This document shows, in pieces, positions 17,031 through 24,739 of a DNA stretch of 64,000 nt. The translations under genes and the position numbers were made by a program. Origin of the DNA: Methanobacteriota archaeon (GTDB lineage: Archaea; Halobacteriota; Methanomicrobia; Methanomicrobiales; Methanospirillaceae); NCBI GenBank assembly GCA_029547605.1, contig JAKPPB010000063.1:1-64000 (forward strand), given 5' to 3'. Position 1 is the stretch's first letter. Each line of letters opens with the position of its first letter. Below the pieces are notes generated by a model. The model worked only from the letters and a program-made list of their open reading frames with translations. It had not been told where the DNA came from and ran no database searches.

Positions 17031-19293
17031 TCCGGGATCTCGCACTCTCCAGGAGTATCTGCTGCTCGGTCCTTGCCACGGTCTCGCGGATCTTGGCGAT
17101 GGCATCGATATTTGCAGAGACGCTCGTGATACCGTGTTCAACAAGCCACTTCACCATCGGGGGCTCGGAGCCGGCCTGGCCGCAGATGGATATCTCGACT
17201 CCATGCTCCCTGCAGCACCGGATGGCAGAATCGATCAGGGCGAGCACTGCCGGGTGCTTCGGCTGGTACATCCCCGCGACGTGCTCGTTATTCCGGTCTA
17301 TCGCGAGTGTGTACTGGACAAGGTCGTTTGTGCCAAAGGATGCAAACCTGATCCCGGCACGGATGAAGTCCTCGACAAGGATGGCGCTGCTCGGGATCTC
17401 GATCATCACACCAAGAGTGGCAGCCTCGACGTCGACTCCCCACCCCCGCATCATCTCGCGCGCCCTCGTGAACTCAGACGGGTGGGAGACCATGGGGAAC
17501 ATGATGCCAAGGTTATCATACCCCTGATCCCACAACCGCTTGAATGTCTCCACCTGGAGACGGAACTGGTCAGGGGACTGGAGGTCCCTCCTGATACCCC
17601 TCCATCCGAGCATCGGGTTATGCTCGACCGGCTCGTTCTCGCCGCCGGCCATGTTCCGGAACTCGTCAGTGGGGGCATCCAGTGTCCTCACCCAGACGGG
17701 TTTGCCATAGAACGCGTCGAGAACGGTCTTGATCCCATTGTAGAGCTCCTGGATAAACTCCTCCTCCCTGTTGTTGGCAATGAACCACCCGGGGGTCTTA
17801 TTCAAGCCAAGTATCAGGTGCTCGATCCGGAGCAGCCCCACTCCATCGGCGCCGGTAGCGGCAGCCCTGGCTGCAGCCTCAGGCATGGAGACGTTGACCT
17901 TTACGCTGGTGGCGGTAATCAGGGGGGCGGCAGCCGCAACCGTTGCCTTTGTCTTCTCCCTTGGGACCTCAAGACGTCCTTCATAGACGAATCCCTTCTC
18001 GCCATCGACCGTGACCGTCTGCCCGGTCTTCAGTACCTGGGTGGCAGTCTTGGTGCCGACGATTGCGGGGGTCCCGAGTTCCCTGCTGACGATCGCAGCG
18101 TGGCAGGTCATCCCTCCTTCATCAGTGATGATGGCCGCAACCTTCCTCATTGCAGGTACCATGTCAGGGTTGGTCATCTGGGTGACAAGGATATCGCCCT
18201 CCTTGACCCTGCCGGAGTCCTTGACATCCCTGATGATCACCACTTCACCGCTTGCGATCCCAGGCGATGCCCCCTGACCCTGGAGGAGGATCTTGCTGGA
18301 TCCTGCGTCGTGGGTAGGTGAAGCAGCTGCGATAGTCTTGATTGTCGTGATGGGGCGCGACTGGAGGATGTATATCTCGTTGCCCACCACTGCCCACTCC
18401 ACGTCCTGTGGGACCCCATAATGGGTCTCTGCGATCTTTCCAAAGGTGGCAAGCTTTCGCACCTCGTCGTCAGAGAGGAGCGGGGCATCCTGCTGGTCGC
18501 GCCGGATCTCGACAGTTTTCGTGCCGTGGTCACCGTCAGAGACGATCTTGTACCGCTTGTTTGCGATGAGCCGGTCGATCACCTTCCCGCTGCGCTGGTC
18601 GTATACATACTTGTCAGGTGAGACTGAGCCTGATACGACCGCTTCACCGAGCCCCCAGGACCCCTCGATGATGCTCAAAGGTTCACCGGTCACTGGGTGG
18701 GAGGTAAACATCACACCTGCCTTTTCTGAGTTTACCAGCTGCTGGACTACTACCGCGATATTTACGCTCTGGTGGTCAAAGCCCTGCTTGGCCCGGTAAT
18801 AAATAGCCCTCGCCCCGTAAAGCGAGGCCCAGCACTTCTGCATCGCGAGAAGGAGGTTCTTCTCGCCCTTCACGTTCAGGTAAGTCTCCTGCTGGCCGGC
18901 AAAACTTGCGTCGGGCAGGTCTTCCGCGGTGGCACTTGACCGGACGGCGACTACCATCCGGCCACCATCCATCTGCTGATAGGCCTCCTTCACTTTCTGC
19001 TTCAGCGATGCAGGGACGCGGGCTTTCATCACCAATTCCTTGGCCCTGTTCGCCGCCTTCTCGAGCTCCCCTGAATCTTCCACGTCGAGGTTTGCGAGGC
19101 CCGCAAAGAGGGTCTTTTCAATGCCGCTCTCGATCAGGAACCGCCGGAAGGCATGGCTGGTGACCACGAAGGCCCGCGGGACAGGGAGGCCGATGGCCGA
19201 CATCTCCCCGAGGGATGCACCCTTTCCCCCCACAGCAGCAATATCCTCTTTCCGTATCTCTTCAAGCCAGAGAATATCGGGCATCTCTTTCAT
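17023..19293 (-). CDS. ppsA: Phosphoenolpyruvate synthase
   Basis: 756 aa. The N-terminal ATP-binding domain starts at 'VGGKGASLGEM', the swivelling phosphohistidine domain has 'DEGGMTCHAAIVSRELGTPA' near residue 395-410, and the C-terminal PEP/pyruvate barrel has 'GVGLLRIEHL' and 'FGTNDLVQYTLAIDRNN'. It converts pyruvate, ATP and water into PEP, AMP and phosphate, feeding gluconeogenesis from pyruvate made by CO2 fixation. It is the first gene of the overlapping minus-strand operon. The start could be the first ATG or that three codons later. Confidence 0.95.
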   Translation of the reverse strand: MKEMPDILWLEEIRKEDIAAVGGKGASLGEMSAIGLPVPRAFVVTSHAFRRFLIESGIEKTLFAGLANLDVEDSGELEKAANRAKELVMKARVPASLKQKVKEAYQQMDGGRMVVAVRSSATAEDLPDASFAGQQETYLNVKGEKNLLLAMQKCWASLYGARAIYYRAKQGFDHQSVNIAVVVQQLVNSEKAGVMFTSHPVTGEPLSIIEGSWGLGEAVVSGSVSPDKYVYDQRSGKVIDRLIANKRYKIVSDGDHGTKTVEIRRDQQDAPLLSDDEVRKLATFGKIAETHYGVPQDVEWAVVGNEIYILQSRPITTIKTIAAASPTHDAGSSKILLQGQGASPGIASGEVVIIRDVKDSGRVKEGDILVTQMTNPDMVPAMRKVAAIITDEGGMTCHAAIVSRELGTPAIVGTKTATQVLKTGQTVTVDGEKGFVYEGRLEVPREKTKATVAAAAPLITATSVKVNVSMPEAAARAAATGADGVGLLRIEHLILGLNKTPGWFIANNREEEFIQELYNGIKTVLDAFYGKPVWVRTLDAPTDEFRNMAGGENEPVEHNPMLGWRGIRRDLQSPDQFRLQVETFKRLWDQGYDNLGIMFPMVSHPSEFTRAREMMRGWGVDVEAATLGVMIEIPSSAILVEDFIRAGIRFASFGTNDLVQYTLAIDRNNEHVAGMYQPKHPAVLALIDSAIRCCREHGVEISICGQAGSEPPMVKWLVEHGITSVSANIDAIAKIRETVARTEQQILLESARSRNA

Positions 19294-19419
19294 TCACGCA
19301 CCACTATGATCTGCACCCCTCCCGGTTTAATACATTCTCATCACCCTGGAAGGGGGGAGGGCATGCAGCGCCGGCGGGAGCATATCCTGGCAGACAATAA
19401 CCCTCAATTACTCGTGGTG

Positions 19420-19432
19420 CACATATAATGTG
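19420..19432 (+). promoter_or_regulatory. serA TATA region with inverted repeat CACAT-ATA-ATGTG
   Basis: The 13-bp CACATATAATGTG is a perfect 5-bp inverted repeat and contains the TATA-like core. It lies 10-22 bp ahead of the serA start codons. A factor bound here would block TBP, so it is a candidate operator. The expected transcription start, about 26 bp downstream, falls close to the GTG codons of serA. Confidence 0.4.
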
Positions 19433-19441
19433 GGTTTTAAA

Positions 19442-21043
19442 GTGACGTTCAGAGTGCTGGTCAGCGATCCACTGGCCGATGAAGGGCTGGAGATCCTGCG
19501 GCGGGAGTGCACCGTCGATGTAAAGACAGGCCTGAAGGAGGATGAACTCGTCTCCATCATCGGCGATTATGATGCCCTGCTGGTGCGGAGCGGGACCGAG
19601 GTGACCTCACGGGTGATCGAGGCCGGCAAAAATCTTCGATTTATCGGGAGGGCTGGTGCCGGTGTTGACAACATCGATATGGATGCTGCTACCAGGAAAG
19701 GAATTATCGTTGCAAATGCGCCTGAAGGAAATACCCTTGCAGCCACCGAACACACCATGGCCATGATGCTCTCTCTCGCACGCAGCATCCCGCAGGCGAA
19801 CGCCTCGCTCAAGCAGAAGGAGTGGAAGCGCTCCCGCTTCATGGGGGTTGAATTGAATGAGAAGACCCTTGGGATCGTCGGGCTCGGGAGGATCGGCAGG
19901 GAGGTCGCAAAACGCGCCCAGGCGATGGGAATGCATATCGTCGGCTACGACCCGTTCATCAGCAAGGACCGTGCCGCCCAGATGGGTGTGGAGGCGCTCT
20001 CCCTCGAGGATCTCTTCAAAGTCTCGGATTTCATCACGGTGCACACTCCCCTGATCAAGGAGACCAGGCACATCATCAACGCCCGGACCATCGCCACTAT
20101 GAAAGACGGGGTCCGTATCATCAACTGCGCCAGGGGAGGGATCATCGACGAAAAAGCCCTCTACGAGGGGATAAGGTCCGGAAAAGTCGCAGGAGCCGCA
20201 CTCGACGTCTTTGAAGAGGAACCTCCCCTCAACTCGCCCCTCCTTGGCCTCGACCAGGTGATCACAACCCCGCACCTGGGTGCAAGCACTGTCGAAGCAC
20301 AGCAGAATGTAGCCATCTCCATCGCCAGGCAGTGCCTCTCGGTCCTGAAGGGAGGTTCAGCGCGTAATATTGTGAATGCGCCGATCGTTCCTGCAGAGCA
20401 CGCAGACGTCATCGAGCCGTTCGCCATCCTTGCCCACAAGATGGGCAGGTTCCTCACCCAGATGGTGGGAGGGAGGATGGAGAAGGTAGAACTGACCTAC
20501 AGCGGGGAACTTGCGACGCTTGGAAACAATACCCGGTTCATCACTCTCATGGCCCTCAAGGGCCTCCTCGACCCCATACTCCAGGTACCCATCAATATCG
20601 TGAATGCCGAGTTCATCGCCAAGGAGCGGGGTATCAGCGTTTCGGAGACGACAACCCCTGACTCCGGCGGCTGGAAGAGCCTCGTCACAATCCGGGTGAA
20701 GACCGATACCATGGAGGAGACCATGAGCGGAACGGTTTTCTACAAGGGAAAATCGAGGATCGTCGCCATCGGGGGTTATACCATGGACATGATTCCCGAG
20801 GGGTACGTCATCGTATCTCGCCACCTCGACAAGCCCGGCGTCATCGGCAGAGCGTCCACTATCCTCGGGAAGGGGAACGTGAACATCGCCGGCATGCAGG
20901 TCGGGCGAATCAAGCCAGGCGAGGAGGCTATCATGGTCCTGAACGTGGACAGCGAGGTCTCGTCAGACATGATGGACGAGATCAGGTCGATGCCTGGCAT
21001 ATTTACTGCGGTATTCGCAAAGATCTCGGATACACTCATCTGA
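19442..21043 (+). CDS. serA: D-3-phosphoglycerate dehydrogenase
   Basis: 533 aa from the GTG at 19442. The track starts at a GTG at 19430, and a third GTG at 19454 would suit a leaderless mRNA. The NAD-binding domain has 'GLGRIGREVAKRAQAMG' near residue 146, the catalytic triad is Arg in 'NCARGGIIDEKAL', Glu in 'DVFEEEPP' and His in 'TPHLGAST'. A long C-terminal extension carries the intervening domain and a final ACT domain ('VIVSRHLDKPGVIGRASTIL', about 455-533), which binds serine in many members. It performs the first step of serine synthesis. An 8-T run follows the stop. Confidence 0.94.
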   Translation: MTFRVLVSDPLADEGLEILRRECTVDVKTGLKEDELVSIIGDYDALLVRSGTEVTSRVIEAGKNLRFIGRAGAGVDNIDMDAATRKGIIVANAPEGNTLAATEHTMAMMLSLARSIPQANASLKQKEWKRSRFMGVELNEKTLGIVGLGRIGREVAKRAQAMGMHIVGYDPFISKDRAAQMGVEALSLEDLFKVSDFITVHTPLIKETRHIINARTIATMKDGVRIINCARGGIIDEKALYEGIRSGKVAGAALDVFEEEPPLNSPLLGLDQVITTPHLGASTVEAQQNVAISIARQCLSVLKGGSARNIVNAPIVPAEHADVIEPFAILAHKMGRFLTQMVGGRMEKVELTYSGELATLGNNTRFITLMALKGLLDPILQVPINIVNAEFIAKERGISVSETTTPDSGGWKSLVTIRVKTDTMEETMSGTVFYKGKSRIVAIGGYTMDMIPEGYVIVSRHLDKPGVIGRASTILGKGNVNIAGMQVGRIKPGEEAIMVLNVDSEVSSDMMDEIRSMPGIFTAVFAKISDTLI

Positions 21044-21058
21044 TACGACAAACCTCTC

Positions 21059-21066
21059 TTTTTTTT
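21059..21066 (+). terminator. T-run terminator after serA
   Basis: Eight consecutive T residues begin 16 bp after the serA TGA. Archaeal RNA polymerase terminates on such runs without a hairpin. Confidence 0.5.
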
Positions 21067-21304
21067 AGCTCTTCACTATCTGGTATGGGTAGGATCGATG
21101 AATCAGATCCATTTTGTGCGGGCTGTTCACTCTCACATCCCCACATGCAATGCACACCGCCTCCCCCGAAGGACGCCCCGGCGGCAGTTCAGTGACTGAA
21201 TTGGTATACAGATAACAACCTCGATTCAGTCTCCCCACACAAACAGCGAGGAGGCCCTTTTCTCTCTCCTGCAGGGGAATGCGGGGCATGAATGGCCCCT
21301 GCAC
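21065..21304 (-). CDS. Possible small protein, unrecognised
   Basis: A 79-codon ORF (74 if it starts at the internal ATG) lies directly behind the DUF4389 gene on the same strand. It contains one CxxC ('AVCIACGD') and two other cysteines but no family I recognise. Third-codon positions are moderately GC-rich, like the neighbours, and there is no clear ribosome binding site. It may be non-coding space between convergent genes. Confidence 0.2.
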   Translation of the reverse strand: MQGPFMPRIPLQEREKGLLAVCVGRLNRGCYLYTNSVTELPPGRPSGEAVCIACGDVRVNSPHKMDLIHRSYPYQIVKS

Positions 21305-21319
21305 CGTTCCCCCGGTTAT

Positions 21320-21631
21320 TCAACCGGTCTCCTCGAAGATCTTCACGGTGTCAGGGAGAATAGCCGGTCGCCGGTCTGTCATCAGGTACATGTAGGGCAT
21401 CCGGTGGACTATGTATTCAAGGTAACCCTTCGCAAAGTCCGAGAGGCCATGAGACCTCCGTCCAATAATGAGGATGTGAAACCACTGGATAACGAGGCAA
21501 ACGAAGGCGATGAGCCCGTACACCCAGGCGACAATCCCGATGGCAACCCAGTACACAATCCGGACGAGGAGTTCGATCCTCCCCGCATCATCGTCATACA
21601 CAAACAGCTGCTGAAGGTTCGTATCCGCCAT
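21320..21631 (-). CDS. DUF4389-like small membrane protein
   Basis: 103 aa from the ATG at 21631; the track's start adds 16 residues without support. A long hydrophobic segment (about residues 20-50, 'IVYWVAIGIVAWVYGLIAFVCLVIQWFHIL') may form two membrane helices, followed by 'GRRSHGLSDFAKGYLEYIVH', as in DUF4389 proteins. The function of the family is unknown. It is transcribed away from the tRNA gene, from the same intergenic space. Confidence 0.7.
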   Translation of the reverse strand: MADTNLQQLFVYDDDAGRIELLVRIVYWVAIGIVAWVYGLIAFVCLVIQWFHILIIGRRSHGLSDFAKGYLEYIVHRMPYMYLMTDRRPAILPDTVKIFEETG

Positions 21632-21762
21632 GGTGCGCAACTTCCGGCTCTTCACCTGGTTGTATTGCGAATGCATCAATATTGCTCTCCAAACGCAAGA
21701 AAAGAGAATAATTTTATACTGTGTTCACCCACATTTCTCCGCGCATTTCGCAGAAGAATTGC

Positions 21763-21836
21763 GGGCTCGTGGTCTAGCTGGTTATGACGTCGCCTTGACA
21801 TGGCGGAGGTCAGGAGTTCGAATCTCCTCGAGCCCA
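21763..21836 (+). tRNA. tRNA-Val (anticodon GAC)
   Basis: A 74-nt cloverleaf: the acceptor stem GGGCTCG pairs with CGAGCCC, the anticodon stem TCGCC/GGCGG encloses TTGACAT (anticodon GAC), and the T arm is AGGAG-TTCGAAT-CTCCT, followed by discriminator A. CCA is not encoded. A TATA-like TTTTATACT lies about 50 bp upstream. No intron is present. Confidence 0.96.
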
Positions 21837-22034
21837 TTCTCATTCTCCATGCTTTTCCCACAGTATACCGGGTCCTGACTCCCCTCCTTGTAATCCCTCT
21901 CTTGTGTTGAGCGGAATCACGGCAGTCTATTAAGGGGCTTCTCCATGTCAAATCCCTCCCAGGGAGGCGAGATATGAAGAGAATCATGCATTTTTTATCC
22001 TCATGTGAAGATTACTTCTGGGGGAAAAGGACAC

Positions 22035-22778
22035 GTGATCTCCGTTCTTTACATTGACGATGACCCTGATCTCCTCGAACTCGGGAAGAGGTTTTTGCAG
22101 CGCGAAGAGGGTTTTTCCGTCGAAACGCTCGACCATGCTGTGCAGGCGCTCGACCGCATCCGCGAGCAGCACTATGATGCGATAGTCTCGGATTACTTGA
22201 TGCCGGGGATGGACGGGCTCACGCTGTTAAAAGCGATCCGCGGGGATGGAAACAGTGTCCCGTTCATCATGTTCACGGGACGTGGAAGGGAGGAGGTGGT
22301 GATCGATGCCTTCACCAGCGGTGCCAGTTTCTATCTCCAGAAAGGAGGGGACCCACTGGTCCAGTTTGCGGAACTTTCCCACAAGATTCGCCAGGCGGTA
22401 GAGAAGAGGAGAGCTGAGGAGCAGGTACGACGGATGCATTGGGAGTGGGAGCATCTCTTCAATGCGGTGGAGAACCCCATTACTATCCTTGCACCCGATC
22501 ACCGCATCATCGCCGCGAACCGGGCAACGCTCGAGGCCATGGGGTGCACAATGGCCGAAGTCCTTGGAACGAGGTGTTTTGAACTGTTTCATCATCGAGA
22601 AAACCCACCTCCACATTGCCCGCTGGTGACGATGACGACCACGAAACGATATGAAGCGACGAAGATGCCTGTCGAGGCGATGAATGGGAGCTACCTCGTT
22701 TCCTGCACCCCCGAACTCGACGCGAACGGCAACATCGTGAAGGTCATCCATATCGCCACCAGAATCTCTGACCAATAG
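22035..22778 (+). CDS. Response regulator with receiver and PAS domains
   Basis: 247 aa from the GTG at 22035; the track's ATG ten codons upstream adds unmatched residues. The receiver domain (about 1-120) has the acidic pocket 'YIDDDPDLL', the phosphoacceptor Asp in 'YDAIVSDYLMPGMDG' near residue 51, and the conserved Lys in 'FYLQKGG'. A PAS domain follows (about 140-245, 'FNAVENPITILAPDHRIIAAN'). There is no output DNA-binding domain or kinase, a layout common in methanogens, where such proteins act as phosphorelay or sensory intermediates. Its partner may be the hybrid kinase at 24740. Confidence 0.88.
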   Translation: MISVLYIDDDPDLLELGKRFLQREEGFSVETLDHAVQALDRIREQHYDAIVSDYLMPGMDGLTLLKAIRGDGNSVPFIMFTGRGREEVVIDAFTSGASFYLQKGGDPLVQFAELSHKIRQAVEKRRAEEQVRRMHWEWEHLFNAVENPITILAPDHRIIAANRATLEAMGCTMAEVLGTRCFELFHHRENPPPHCPLVTMTTTKRYEATKMPVEAMNGSYLVSCTPELDANGNIVKVIHIATRISDQ

Positions 22779-22804
22779 AAAATTCCAATCCCCGGGATTA
22801 CCGC

Positions 22805-23014
22805 CTATTTTGCAAGGAGTTTATAAAGAAAGGTAAGGACTACGACCGTGAGAAATGCGACTCCCGTCCACCAGAGGCTGGAGGTGACCAGGTACACTCC
22901 CAGTGCTACGATGGCAGCAGGTACAAGCGACCATACAATCCTGATGAGGAAGAGAACGACTGCAATCCCCACGATCACGAGAGCCAGGAACCCGGCGAGC
23001 GAGATCAGATCCAT
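22805..23014 (-). CDS. Small integral membrane protein
   Basis: 69 aa, nearly all hydrophobic, with two or three membrane helices ('FLALVIVGIAVVLFLIRIVW', 'LVPAAIVALGVYLVTSSLWW', 'VAFLTVVVLTFLYKLL'). I recognise no family. Regular hydrophobic structure and a high-GC third position favour a real gene. It converges on the response regulator gene with 26 bp between stops and is divergent from the potassium channel gene. Confidence 0.55.
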   Translation of the reverse strand: MDLISLAGFLALVIVGIAVVLFLIRIVWSLVPAAIVALGVYLVTSSLWWTGVAFLTVVVLTFLYKLLAK

Positions 23015-23170
23015 GGAATCCCCGGTAACGGTGTGTGTCCTCCCCCTATATGGCCCTTTTGACAGAAATGGATTCTCTTCCCGAATACTTACCCGGGGAT
23101 GTTATGCCCCAGGCATCTCTTATTTTTATTCAGGAAGGGGAAGAGAATCTTTAAATTGAACGCTCAATCC

Positions 23171-24043
23171 ATGGCTAATATGGAAGCTCCCTCTCTTAAA
23201 AAACGTATATATGACGTGCTTGAACCTGGCTATGATCAGACGAGCGGCGGTGTATTCTTCCAGAGATTCTTTGATATCTTCATCACCCTGGTAATCCTCG
23301 TCTCGATTGCCATAATGGTCCTCTCTTCGGTAAAAACCCTTGATGCGCGATTTGGCATGGCATTTGATATTATCTTCTTTTTCACGACAATCGTCTTCTC
23401 TGTTGAATATCCTCTCAGGTTATGGTCCTGCACGGCCGATCCGAGGTATGCATCCCCCGTCAGAGGGAGACTGGCATGGATGGCCACTCCTTTTGCCCTG
23501 ATCGACTTTATCGTGGTGTTACCATTCTACCTGGAGTTATTTGTGGGAATCAACCTCACGGGGCTCGTAGTGTTGAGAGTATTCCGAATATTCAAGCTCA
23601 TACGGTATTCTGACTCCATCAACATGATTATACGCGTAGTGAAGGCCCAGAGGGATATGCTGATCACCGCATATCTTGTCCTCTTCATCGCCCTGATCTC
23701 TGCATCGACCCTTATGTTCCAGATAGAACAGCCCGGCCAGCCGGAGGTCTTCACGAGCATCCCTGCGACAATGTGGTGGGGCATTGTCACACTCACGACA
23801 GTGGGATACGGCGACATGGTGCCCATGACCGCCGCAGGGAAGGTCCTCGGCGGCTGCATCACTCTGCTTGGGATCGGCATCTTTGCCCTTCCGGCAGGTA
23901 TACTCGCATCAGGGTTTACGCAGGAGCTGCAGAGGCGGATTCTGGTGAAAACAAGGACACCTGGCGACCCTGAAGAGGAGGTTTATCTTTGCCCCCACTG
24001 TAAATCCGAGATACGCGGAAGAGACCTGTGGAAAAAGGGATGA
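23171..24043 (+). CDS. Voltage-gated potassium channel
   Basis: 290 aa from the ATG at 23171. An ATG at 23180 is about 27 nt from the TATA-like CTTTAAATT and would give a leaderless mRNA. Six membrane segments are seen. S4 carries regularly spaced arginines ('VVLRVFRIFKLIRYSDS', about residues 137-153), and the pore loop has the K+ selectivity filter 'TTVGYGD' near 219. The layout matches KvAP-type prokaryotic Kv channels. The C-terminal tail ends with 'CPHCKSEIRG', a single CxxC that could bind metal only as an oligomer. It likely sets membrane potential or K+ flux. Confidence 0.92.
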   Translation: MANMEAPSLKKRIYDVLEPGYDQTSGGVFFQRFFDIFITLVILVSIAIMVLSSVKTLDARFGMAFDIIFFFTTIVFSVEYPLRLWSCTADPRYASPVRGRLAWMATPFALIDFIVVLPFYLELFVGINLTGLVVLRVFRIFKLIRYSDSINMIIRVVKAQRDMLITAYLVLFIALISASTLMFQIEQPGQPEVFTSIPATMWWGIVTLTTVGYGDMVPMTAAGKVLGGCITLLGIGIFALPAGILASGFTQELQRRILVKTRTPGDPEEEVYLCPHCKSEIRGRDLWKKG

Positions 24044-24237
24044 GGGCTGCCAGGGAGAGGGGGTACATGACCAAATGGGTATCGGGGGCTGGACAGGGTG
24101 GGGGAAGGGAGTGAATTCCAGGGTGAACAATCGCCGCAAGGCAGCGATGCCTGCAACTGGAGGGCCGTCAATGCAGCGTGTTCGGATCAAAAACCCAAGA
24201 CCGCTGAGCGGAGAGGAAATACTGGAAGGAGTTCCTC

Positions 24238-24654
24238 ATGAGGTTTGACGAGTCCGTGCTCCGCAGGTGGATGAGCCTCGAGATGGGAAAGATCAACGAT
24301 GGAGTCGTGTCAGCGAGGGTTCCCCTCTCTCTCCTCCTTGAGATGGAAAGACCGGTTGCCACCACAAGGGGAGGAAAGGAGCACGTCTTTGACAGGGGTG
24401 TGATCAGGAAGATTGGGGCTACCCTCCCATTGCACCTGCGCTCCGCGCTCAAGCTCCCCATTGTCTTTTACTTTGACATGGAGGTCTCGGACAGCTGCAT
24501 GCTCGCAGATGAGGTTGCGCTTGCCGCGTTGCAGGAACTTGGCGATCTCTCGATAGAGAGGCGGATGGAGAACGGAAAGGCGTGGGTGGGGAGGGCACTC
24601 GTCTTTGCACTTCTGCGCAAGTATCCGAGCGCCGTTCAAATCATGATGGGGTAG
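24238..24654 (+). CDS. UPF0216/DUF61 family protein
   Basis: 138 aa. The ribosome binding site GGAAGGAG stands 6 nt before the ATG. The motifs 'RWMSLEMGKINDGVV', 'LLLEMERPVATTRGG' and 'LPLHLRSALKLPIVFYF' correspond to the archaeal UPF0216 family, known mostly from methanogens and without an assigned function. No membrane segments or metal motifs are visible. It stands alone, with about 190 bp of non-coding sequence before it. Confidence 0.78.
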   Translation: MRFDESVLRRWMSLEMGKINDGVVSARVPLSLLLEMERPVATTRGGKEHVFDRGVIRKIGATLPLHLRSALKLPIVFYFDMEVSDSCMLADEVALAALQELGDLSIERRMENGKAWVGRALVFALLRKYPSAVQIMMG

Positions 24655-24739
24655 TGACGGAATGTGCCGGACAACTGTTATTTTTATCTTTCAGGAGGTC
24701 AAGAAGTGATAAAACGCGTGGTCGTTGGAGTGATTTATT

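Noticed and set aside
17134-18321. 395-codon plus-strand ORF antisense to ppsA
   Set aside because: It is the mirror of a high-GC coding frame. The ppsA product on the minus strand has all family motifs, and the antisense product resembles nothing.
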